Assembly (NCBI GenBank): GCA_003222755.1
Contig: QHXA01000468.1
Span: 1-5,466, forward strand
From: Acidobacteriota bacterium
GTDB lineage: Bacteria > Acidobacteriota > Terriglobia > 20CM-2-55-15
Reading direction: 5' to 3'
Length of the DNA stretch: 5,466 nt
Of this stretch, positions 1 through 5,466 are shown one piece after another. Position numbers and translations under genes: made by a program. Under the pieces are notes generated by a model. The model saw only the letters and a list, made by a program, of their open reading frames with translations, was not told the DNA's origin and did no database searches. Numbering within the stretch: position 1 is the first letter of the stretch; the number at the start of each line of letters is the position of its first letter.

Positions 1-41
1 TCCGGCGTAAGCGGGGGAAAGCAATGTCGCGATGAGACCAT
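1..41 (-). CDS. possible start of a further gene in the operon (partial)
   Basis: The methyltransferase stop codon TGA (43-41) overlaps an ATG (41-39) in the arrangement TGATG, a common junction between coupled genes. The frame stays open to the window edge for 13 codons, reading MVSSRHCFPPLTP. No Shine-Dalgarno sequence is visible in front of the ATG, and thirteen residues are too few to recognise a family. Another frame here reads LIATLLSPAYAG, which looks like the end of a signal peptide, but it has no start codon before its upstream stop. The call rests only on the junction geometry and the tight packing of the upstream genes. Confidence 0.25.
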   Translation of the reverse strand, partial: MVSSRHCFPPLTP

Positions 42-715
42 CAAGGTTTCGCTGCGATAATCAGGAACTGTTTTCCAAATATTTTCCACATCGCAGGCAG
101 CATCAAATACAACGCTATGAATGCAGCTGGAACGGGCCGCTTATTGACCATTGTGTACGGCAAAAAGCGATCTAAGGAGCGCTCTATGCGAAAGCCGTGC
201 ATTTCCAAAAGTTCCGCTACCGACGATTCCGTCAACGGCAAGTGATGATCCCAGAAATCCCAGTATGCACTTCCGACAAAGCGAATGTTCGGACCCATTG
301 CAATGAGTCGGCCACCAGAACGGATACAACGCCCGGCCTCGGCTATGATGTCGCTCAGCGCCTGCTTTGAAGGGACATGTTCGAAAAAGTTGCTCGAAAA
401 AATTACGTCCAGCGTGGCATCAGCGATCTCCCACCGTTGCGAGCAGTCTTGTTCTACGAAAATCACGTCTGAATCCAGCTGCTGCCGCACGCCCGCATTC
501 AGGTCCATAGCAAACTTTTTTCCGCAGTGAATGTTATTGATGAACTCCCCGTGTCCGCAGCCCAGGTCCAGGACTGTTGCGTCCGACGCGACGTATTGTG
601 AAAAGAATCTGCCGGCCAATATTTTCCAAACGCGCATTCGATACTCGGCGTGCCCATCGAACCGATTGCGATAGAGACGCTCAAGTGCTGTTGGACTGTT
701 TAGAGAATTTTTCAT
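41..715 (-). CDS. class I SAM-dependent methyltransferase of a glycan cluster
   Basis: This 224-residue protein is a Rossmann-fold methyltransferase of the Methyltransf_11/23 type that should transfer a methyl group from S-adenosylmethionine. Motif I is VLDLGCGHG (residues 48-56). The acidic residue that holds the SAM ribose is D71 in FAMDLN. A later acidic site is EQDC (88-91), followed by SNFFEHV (108-114) and the GGRLIAMGPN strand-turn. The C-terminus is hydrophobic, with LYLMLPAMWKIFGKQF near the end. I recall similar endings in methyltransferases of polysaccharide clusters, and it may bind lipid or membrane. It starts at ATG 715, 18 bases after the glycosyltransferase stop, without a clear ribosome-binding site. 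The class is clear. The acceptor is not visible; a sugar hydroxyl, carboxyl or lipid-linked intermediate is plausible from context. Confidence 0.88.
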   Translation of the reverse strand: MKNSLNSPTALERLYRNRFDGHAEYRMRVWKILAGRFFSQYVASDATVLDLGCGHGEFINNIHCGKKFAMDLNAGVRQQLDSDVIFVEQDCSQRWEIADATLDVIFSSNFFEHVPSKQALSDIIAEAGRCIRSGGRLIAMGPNIRFVGSAYWDFWDHHLPLTESSVAELLEMHGFRIERSLDRFLPYTMVNKRPVPAAFIALYLMLPAMWKIFGKQFLIIAAKP

Positions 716-733
716 CCGAATGCCCGGATCGGA

Positions 734-1549
734 TTACACATTCCGACCGCTGCTTATCCGTTCCGGAACCTTGTTGGTTTGCGAAGCCTTGCGGTAGTCC
801 CCACGGCTGAAGTACTTCTCAAACCAACAGTAACATGCGATGAAAAAATAACGGCTTCCCATTTCGCCGATTTTTAACTTGGAAATTCCAGAACGGCGAT
901 TCCGCCAGGTAATCGGCATAGAAGTCCAAGAGTAGCCGCGGACGATGATCTTCAGTGGAAGCTCAATATTCAGGTTGAAGTGCGGGGAGAGTAAGGGCCG
1001 GCATCCGTCCAGAGCACCACGGCGGTAAGCTTTGAATGCGTTGGTGAAGTCAGTGAACGGGACATTGAACATAAACCGCAGGAACCAATTCGCCAACCGA
1101 TTGAGCAATAGCTTATGAAACGGGTAATCGAGGACCCCACCGCCGCGGATGAACCGCGAGCCGAACACGGCGTCCCAGCCATCATTGAGTAACCGCCAAT
1201 AGCGAACTACATCGCGGCAATCGTCTGATTCGTCAGCCATCATCACAACCACCGCATCACCTCGCATCTGATCAAAGCCGAAGGCAACGGCTCGCCCATA
1301 GCCGTTCTCACCGGGATTGCGCAAGGGTTTCAGCGTGGGGACACGCGCTTCCAGTTTGCAAATTGTGTCCCAGGTTGAATCTGTGCTGCCATCGTCAACG
1401 ACGACGATTTCATGTTCGATTCCATGCAGCCGCAACTCGATGTAGAGGTGTTCAACGGTCGAAGCGATGGTTCCCTCTTCGTTCCGTGTCGGAATGACGA
1501 CCGAAAGCAGCCGGATCGGCTGCTGTGATTCGATCAGAGGCGAATTCAC
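734..1549 (-). CDS. GT2 glycosyltransferase, dolichyl-phosphate mannosyltransferase-like
   Basis: The 271-residue product is a GT-A fold family 2 glycosyltransferase. Visible motifs are SVVIPTRNEE (16-25), VVVDDGSTDST (49-59, nucleotide binding), NGYGRAV (82-88) and a modified metal-site region VVVMMADESDD (100-110). Later come GSRF, a GGGV-leading segment with a hydrophobic helix, TDFTNAFKAYRR, and WRNRRSGISKLKI. The order matches DPM1-type enzymes, which transfer a sugar from a nucleotide donor to polyprenyl phosphate at the inner membrane face. There is no C-terminal pair of membrane helices, so it is soluble or peripheral. I chose GTG 1549 over an in-frame TTG at 1570. The GTG follows a strong GGAGAGGAG by six bases and overlaps the SDR-B stop as GTGA. 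Donor and acceptor are unknown; the epimerases upstream suggest their product may be the donor. Confidence 0.9.
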   Translation of the reverse strand: MNSPLIESQQPIRLLSVVIPTRNEEGTIASTVEHLYIELRLHGIEHEIVVVDDGSTDSTWDTICKLEARVPTLKPLRNPGENGYGRAVAFGFDQMRGDAVVVMMADESDDCRDVVRYWRLLNDGWDAVFGSRFIRGGGVLDYPFHKLLLNRLANWFLRFMFNVPFTDFTNAFKAYRRGALDGCRPLLSPHFNLNIELPLKIIVRGYSWTSMPITWRNRRSGISKLKIGEMGSRYFFIACYCWFEKYFSRGDYRKASQTNKVPERISSGRNV

Positions 1550-2595
1550 AATCCGCTCCTCTCCAGCCAATCGGGATGATCTTGAGCGTGGCTCGCAATC
1601 TCATCCAGGATCCCCTCGAGCTCCAACTGCGGTACCCAACCAAAATCGAGCTCAGACTCGTATGGAACGTCGTAGGGTCGCGGGCGTGGGTCGGGCTCGG
1701 GGGTTTGGCGACCAAAACGAGCATCGCACCAGGCGTTGAGATCGGCCAGCGATATCGAACGGGTGACTCCACCTCCTGCCGTATAGATGCGCTGCCCTCC
1801 GCTCCGCCCGGAACGGATTTGGCATTCCAACAAAATTGCTAGGTCCCTCGGATGAAGCATATCTCTAACCTGTCTACCGGTCCCGTCGAACCCAATGTAA
1901 CGTAGAGGACGCCTCCGGAGGTGCGCGTTGATCCAATAAGAAAAAATGCCTTGGTCAGGTGTTCCGAACTGTCCCGCCCCGGCGAGCACACCGCATCGGT
2001 TGATCCAGACTGTGAAGGCGAATGCTGCACCATATTCAAGGGCCACTGCTTCGGATGCCAATTTCATGCTGCCGTACAAGGAGACAGGTGGTGTGGTGGC
2101 GAAGTCCGAACTGATTCCTCGTGGTGATACCCCGCACGGTAGTGGATGGGAATTATCCAAACGAAAGGCATTGCCGCAGACCTTCAATGGCAGTGACTCC
2201 AGCACAGGAATAGAGTAGACACGGCTACTCGAGAGCAGGATCAACGTGGCTTTGTAAGTCTTGCAATACTCGAGAACATTCAGGAAACCAGCCAGATTAT
2301 GCTCGAACAGTTGGCGACTGGTGAACTCCTGCTGGCGGCCGGCTAGAACACTGGGGTTCGCCGCGGCATCGATGACGCAATCGGCCTCAGTGAGCGTTTC
2401 GAAATCGCTCGCCATGCGAAGGTCACCGTGAATCAATTTCACGCCGAGCTGGCGCAACTTCAAACGATTGGTTTCGGAACCGGACCGTAGCAGATTGTCA
2501 ATTCCTACAATCGTGAGACCTTCAATTCGCTCCAGAAGTGACTGAGCGATCGCGCTGCCGGCAAACCCGCAGATTCCAGTAATGAGAAGTTTCAT
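1546..2595 (-). CDS. SDR-family NAD-dependent epimerase/dehydratase, CDP-paratose 2-epimerase-like (SDR-B)
   Basis: This 349-residue extended SDR is expected to act on a nucleotide-activated sugar in the cytoplasm. The NAD site is TGICGFAGS (6-14, GxxGxxG), followed by GIDN with D33, HGDLR (56-60) and DAAANPS (76-82). The catalytic region has LLSSSRVYS (120-128) and an intact YxxxK motif, Y174-G-S-M-K178. The C-terminal substrate half holds GRQVRDMLHPRDL and the YTAGGG turn. The block GRQVRDxLHxxDL and overall length fit CDP-paratose/CDP-tyvelose 2-epimerases, but the tail PRPRPYDVPYES and the proline-rich substrate loop are its own. ATG 2595 overlaps the SDR-A stop as ATGA, with GAAGG nine bases upstream. 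An in-frame upstream ATG at 2628 would add 11 residues before the conserved MKLLITG start and is unlikely. The exact substrate cannot be read from the sequence. Confidence 0.88.
   Translation of the reverse strand: MKLLITGICGFAGSAIAQSLLERIEGLTIVGIDNLLRSGSETNRLKLRQLGVKLIHGDLRMASDFETLTEADCVIDAAANPSVLAGRQQEFTSRQLFEHNLAGFLNVLEYCKTYKATLILLSSSRVYSIPVLESLPLKVCGNAFRLDNSHPLPCGVSPRGISSDFATTPPVSLYGSMKLASEAVALEYGAAFAFTVWINRCGVLAGAGQFGTPDQGIFSYWINAHLRRRPLRYIGFDGTGRQVRDMLHPRDLAILLECQIRSGRSGGQRIYTAGGGVTRSISLADLNAWCDARFGRQTPEPDPRPRPYDVPYESELDFGWVPQLELEGILDEIASHAQDHPDWLERSGL
1556..1564 (-). promoter_or_regulatory. strong ribosome-binding site that sets the GT2 start
   Basis: On the minus strand, GGAGAGGAG lies six bases before the GTG at 1549, inside the last codons of SDR-B. 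It is the best Shine-Dalgarno match at any start in the window. It lies downstream of the alternative TTG at 1570, so it argues for the shorter protein. Confidence 0.8.
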
Positions 2596-3665
2596 TTTGC
2601 GGCGCCTTCGGCAATGCGCTGCTTCCACGAATTTGCGATTTCACGAAAGATGTCAGTTAGAGATCTCGTGATCTGCCATGCAGGGAAATGAGACTTCATC
2701 TTGCGCAGATCGCTGTAGTAACAGATGTGGTCTCCGACGCGGTGCTCATTGATGTACCGCCACTTCATAGGCCGGCCTGTAATTTCTTCGACTATTCCGA
2801 ACGCCTCCAAGATCGAGCAAGCATTCTGTTTGCCGCCGCCGAGATTATAAACTTCCCCTGTACGAGGCTTTTTCCAAAACTCGAATATGAAACTGGCCAC
2901 GTCCTCGGAATGAATATTGTCGCGGACTTGCTTACCTTTGTAGCCGAAGACCTTGTACTCACGTCCCTCGAGATTGCATTTGGTCAAATAACTCAGAAAC
3001 CCGTGCAGTTCAACACCGGAGTGATTGGGTCCTGTCAAACAGCCTCCGCGCAGACAGCAGGTTGGCATGTTGTGGTACCGACCATACTCTTGGACCATGA
3101 TGTCAGCGGCGAGCTTCGAGGCGCCGAAGATGGAATGGTTGCACTGGTCTATCGCAAAATCCTCGGGAATCCCGTTTTCGAAAGCGCCATCCGCGTAGTC
3201 CCAACGTGTGTCTAGTTCTTCCAGCCGGATAGTATTAGGCCGGTCTCCATAAACTTTGTTCGTGGACATGTAGATGAACGGAGATTCGGGACACGCGCGT
3301 CTTGCGGCCTCGAGCATGTTCAGTGTGCCAACCGCATTTACTTCGAAATCCAGAAATGGAATACTGGCTGCGCGATCGTGCGATGGCTGTGCGGCGCAGT
3401 GGACAATCAGGTTCGGCCGTGATTGTTCCATGAGCGCGAACAGGGCTGCACGATCCCTGATATCGAAATGTTCGTGCCGATAATGCCGAATATCACGCTG
3501 CAGACGCTCGAGCACCCAGGAAGTATCGCCTTCCGGTCCGAAAAACACGGATCGGTAGTTATTATCGATTCCGATGACGTGAAAACCGTTTCGGGCGAAG
3601 AAAAGCGAGACTTCCGAACCGATCAGCCCGCACGAACCGGAGACCAGCACTGTTGCAGATGACAC
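2592..3665 (-). CDS. SDR-family epimerase, CDP-paratose 2-epimerase-like, with Phe in the YxxxK position (SDR-A)
   Basis: This 357-residue extended SDR is first in the minus-strand unit. It shows the NAD motif SGSCGLIGS (9-17), D34 in GIDNN, FDIRD (67-71), HCAAQPS (89-95), GTLNMLEA (113-120) and STNKVYGD (134-141). Further on are GCLTGPNHSG, GKQVRDNIHSEDV and YNLGGGKQ. STNKVYGD, GTLNxLEA and GKQVRDxxHxED are close to what I recall of Tyv/RfbE CDP-paratose 2-epimerase. The usual YGxSK motif reads F180-G-A-S-K184, so the catalytic tyrosine is replaced while the lysine is kept. The start is GTG 3665, chosen because the fold begins at once (VSSATVLVSG) and a perfect -10 box lies seven bases before it. 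The frame is open upstream to 4094 and has ATGs at 3743 and 3737, but the longest extension would overlap the divergent gene. It ends with a 4-base overlap with SDR-B. Confidence 0.88.
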   Translation of the reverse strand: MSSATVLVSGSCGLIGSEVSLFFARNGFHVIGIDNNYRSVFFGPEGDTSWVLERLQRDIRHYRHEHFDIRDRAALFALMEQSRPNLIVHCAAQPSHDRAASIPFLDFEVNAVGTLNMLEAARRACPESPFIYMSTNKVYGDRPNTIRLEELDTRWDYADGAFENGIPEDFAIDQCNHSIFGASKLAADIMVQEYGRYHNMPTCCLRGGCLTGPNHSGVELHGFLSYLTKCNLEGREYKVFGYKGKQVRDNIHSEDVASFIFEFWKKPRTGEVYNLGGGKQNACSILEAFGIVEEITGRPMKWRYINEHRVGDHICYYSDLRKMKSHFPAWQITRSLTDIFREIANSWKQRIAEGAAK

Positions 3666-3672
3666 GTGGCAG

Positions 3673-3678
3673 ATTATA
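3673..3678 (-). promoter_or_regulatory. -10 element (TATAAT) for the minus-strand operon
   Basis: A perfect TATAAT reads toward SDR-A. Standard spacing puts the transcription start at about 3666, directly beside the GTG at 3665, so the mRNA would be leaderless or nearly so. No good -35 lies at 17 bases; the best partial match, TTGCGC (3704-3699), is 20 bases away. There is no complete TGn extension. Confidence 0.45.
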
Positions 3679-3715
3679 ACGAAGACTATCGCTTCTCTGC
3701 GCAAACGAAAAATGC

Positions 3716-3721
3716 TATAAA
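3716..3721 (+). promoter_or_regulatory. possible -10 element (TATAAA) for the radical SAM gene
   Basis: TATAAA lies ten bases before the TTG at 3732 and would start transcription at about 3728. The hexamer 17 bases upstream (TTCTCT) is a poor -35. This is a weak prediction, supported mainly by its place in the short gap between divergent genes. Confidence 0.25.
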
Positions 3722-3731
3722 TCTGCAAACA

Positions 3732-5466
3732 TTGCATCGTCATGATCCAATTATTTGCCTGATCAGACCTCCTGCGGCCGAGTCGTTTCGTTTTTCGAGC
3801 GCATCCATTACGTTGCCATTGGGGCTCGCCTTCATCGCAGCAGCTCTTCGAGAGGCCGCTTTCGATATCAAGATCGTCGATGCGGTCGGTGAAGGGCCTG
3901 ACACGCGTACGAACTATTGCAAGGGCTACCTCGTTGGGTTGCGGTTTGAACAAGTTGTCGACCGGATTCCAAAACGGGCGGATATTATTGGCATCACCGT
4001 GGTCTTCACGCACGAATGGCCGGCGGTGGTCAGACTGATCGATCTGATCCGCGAGCGGTTTCCCAATGCGGCTATCGTTATTGGTGGCGAGCACGTGACG
4101 TCCCTGCCGGAATTCTCATTGCTGACGTCGAAGGCGGACATTGCAGTGCTCGGGGAGGGCGAGGAGACGATTGTCGAGTTAGTGCGCACGCTCCGCGAAC
4201 ATCGACAGTTTACTAACGTTGCCGGTATAGCCTATCGTCAGGCCGATTGCGTACAGGTCAATCCCCGCCGGGAGCGAAAAATCAACGTCGATAGCATCCC
4301 CACGCCGGCGTGGGACTATTTCTCGCTCAGTACATACCATCAGCATCGGTTCGAGGGATCTCTGTACTCTTCTCGCATGACTATTCCAATCCTTGCGACG
4401 CGTGGCTGCCCGTACCAATGCACTTATTGCTCTGCGCCAAATATGTGGCTGCCGCGCTGGATACCTCGCGATCCTGTGAAGGTCGTCGATGAGATAGAGA
4501 TGTATGTGAAACGATATGGCGCCGGCAATTTCCCTTTCCAGGACTTAACGGCAATCATTCAGAGAGATTGGATTAAAGCGTTCTGCGAAGAACTCATCCG
4601 ACGAAATTTGAACATCCAGTGGCAATTGCCAACGGGCACACGGTCCGAAGCTATCGATGCCGAGATCGCGCACCTGCTTAAAAAATCCGGCATGACGACG
4701 ATGTCTTATGCTCCGGAATCGGGATCTGACCGCACGCGGCGCCTCATCAAGAAGAAAATGACGGCGCAAAAATTATTTGCGAGTGTTGACGCCGCGGCTA
4801 GCGCCGGCCTGGATGTCTCCGCATTCTTGGTCATTGGATTTCCCCACGACACACCCGAAGATCTGGCTGAGAATCTGCCATTCCTCGACGAATTGGCCTG
4901 GCGGGGCGTTAGCGATATTGGCATCAATTTCTACATGGCATTGCCGGGCACCGAATTGTTCCGCAGTCTCTATGAACGTGGACGGATTAAGATCGATCGG
5001 AAGTATTTCCGGCACATCTTGAATGCGCTCGCGCCCATACCGTCGCAGACCTATTGCGATTCCCTAAGCCGCACCGATCTGATGGTATGGAAGTTCAAGA
5101 TGTTTCGCCGGTTCTACGGCGCGACCAAGCGCAACGCTGAAGCGGGTCTAATGAGCGCGATTCGGCGCGCGCTGCACGGCGCGTTTAGTCGCGGCGACCA
5201 CCAAACAAAAATGGAAACGGCGGTTCGTCAAGCGTTGACGAGCGGCGCGGAAAGTATGCTCGCGATCTTTCGTCCGCGCTATATGAAGAGGTCTGATGAA
5301 CGTGCCATGTTCGCCTCATGGGATGCCGTTTATCGCAGGATACAGGAACAGATGCGGGAATGTGGCGCGATTACCGGCACCAGTGGCGATACAACCGAAC
5401 TGCACCGCACCAATGTCATCCCAGCCTTACTGAAAGAACACACAACGATGCGCACGATCGCTTCCG
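3732..5466 (+). CDS. cobalamin-binding-domain radical SAM protein (3' end beyond window)
   Basis: The frame is open from the gap between the divergent genes to the right edge, at least 578 residues. It opens with CLIRPPAAES, then LPLGLAFIAAALREA, IGGEH (117-121) and LGEGEE (140-145), the pattern of N-terminal B12-binding domains in BchE-like radical SAM proteins. The DxHxxG cobalamin motif is absent. The radical SAM core has RGCPYQCTYC with C226, C230 and C233 for the 4Fe-4S cluster. It continues with FQDLTAII (269-276), PTGTRSEA, YAPESGS (326-332), IGFPHD (368-373) and ALPGTELF. A basic, helical C-terminal part follows. Such enzymes use SAM to form a 5'-deoxyadenosyl radical and often methylate or rearrange unactivated carbons. 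The start is uncertain. TTG 3732 is my choice; GTG 3666 and CTG 3723 are also in frame, while ATG 3742 is out of frame. The substrate is unknown; the neighbours suggest a sugar or lipid. Confidence 0.88.
   Translation, partial: MHRHDPIICLIRPPAAESFRFSSASITLPLGLAFIAAALREAAFDIKIVDAVGEGPDTRTNYCKGYLVGLRFEQVVDRIPKRADIIGITVVFTHEWPAVVRLIDLIRERFPNAAIVIGGEHVTSLPEFSLLTSKADIAVLGEGEETIVELVRTLREHRQFTNVAGIAYRQADCVQVNPRRERKINVDSIPTPAWDYFSLSTYHQHRFEGSLYSSRMTIPILATRGCPYQCTYCSAPNMWLPRWIPRDPVKVVDEIEMYVKRYGAGNFPFQDLTAIIQRDWIKAFCEELIRRNLNIQWQLPTGTRSEAIDAEIAHLLKKSGMTTMSYAPESGSDRTRRLIKKKMTAQKLFASVDAAASAGLDVSAFLVIGFPHDTPEDLAENLPFLDELAWRGVSDIGINFYMALPGTELFRSLYERGRIKIDRKYFRHILNALAPIPSQTYCDSLSRTDLMVWKFKMFRRFYGATKRNAEAGLMSAIRRALHGAFSRGDHQTKMETAVRQALTSGAESMLAIFRPRYMKRSDERAMFASWDAVYRRIQEQMRECGAITGTSGDTTELHRTNVIPALLKEHTTMRTIAS

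Noticed and set aside
1..40. Signal-peptide-like LIATLLSPAYAG reading on the minus strand
   Set aside because: No start codon lies between it and the upstream in-frame stop, so it cannot be an N-terminus here.
1467..1842. Overlapping plus-strand open frames of about 90-105 codons
   Set aside because: They are antisense to the GT2 and SDR-B junction, show no motifs, and both coding genes there are strongly supported.
2688..3215. 175-codon plus-strand open frame
   Set aside because: It lies wholly antisense to the conserved core of SDR-A and shows no family features; its length is explained by codon bias in the opposite strand.
3663..3668. CACGTG palindrome as an operator
   Set aside because: The symmetry does not extend beyond six bases and the site coincides with the start codon; one short palindrome is expected by chance.
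3742..3762. ATG with a six-codon frame before TGA, as start of the radical SAM gene
   Set aside because: It is out of frame with the conserved protein and stops at once; kept only as a possible frameshift remark.
3666..4094. N-terminal extension of SDR-A by 143 residues to the farthest upstream ATG
   Set aside because: It lies opposite the N-terminal coding part of the radical SAM gene, has no recognisable domain, and the SDR fold begins cleanly at GTG 3665.
3926..5015. Minus-strand open frames within the radical SAM region
   Set aside because: They are shadows of the plus-strand gene, whose cysteine cluster and core motifs are intact throughout.

Overview
This is a bacterial polysaccharide or glycolipid biosynthesis region. 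Five substantial genes sit in two divergent transcription units around a short intergenic stretch near position 3700. The sequence does not fix the taxon. GTG and TTG start codons, mid-range GC and ATGA/GTGA gene junctions fit many environmental bacteria. I see no RNA genes, CRISPR arrays, insertion sequences or long repeats.

The minus-strand unit covers positions 3665 down to 41 and probably continues off the left edge. It is tightly packed. In order of transcription it holds an SDR-family nucleotide-sugar epimerase resembling CDP-paratose 2-epimerase (SDR-A, 3665-2592), a second and divergent member of the same family (SDR-B, 2595-1546), a GT2 glycosyltransferase of the dolichyl-phosphate mannosyltransferase type (1549-734), and a class I SAM methyltransferase (715-41). 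SDR-A to SDR-B and SDR-B to GT2 are both 4-base stop/start overlaps, so translation is probably coupled. A last ATG at the left edge overlaps the methyltransferase stop by one base and may open a further gene.

The plus-strand unit starts near 3732 and runs without a stop to the right edge. It encodes a cobalamin-binding-domain radical SAM protein of at least about 578 residues with an intact CxxxCxxC cluster motif. It has no good in-frame ATG, so its start is uncertain.

The working model is inference. The two SDR proteins make or remodel an activated sugar, the GT2 transfers a sugar (plausibly to a polyprenyl phosphate carrier), the methyltransferase decorates the product or its lipid, and the divergent B12/radical SAM enzyme adds a radical-based step such as C-methylation or ring rearrangement. 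The most interesting points are the radical SAM gene beside this cassette, the Tyr-to-Phe change in the YxxxK motif of SDR-A next to an intact motif in its tandem paralogue, and a perfect TATAAT placed so that the SDR-A mRNA would be leaderless on a GTG codon.
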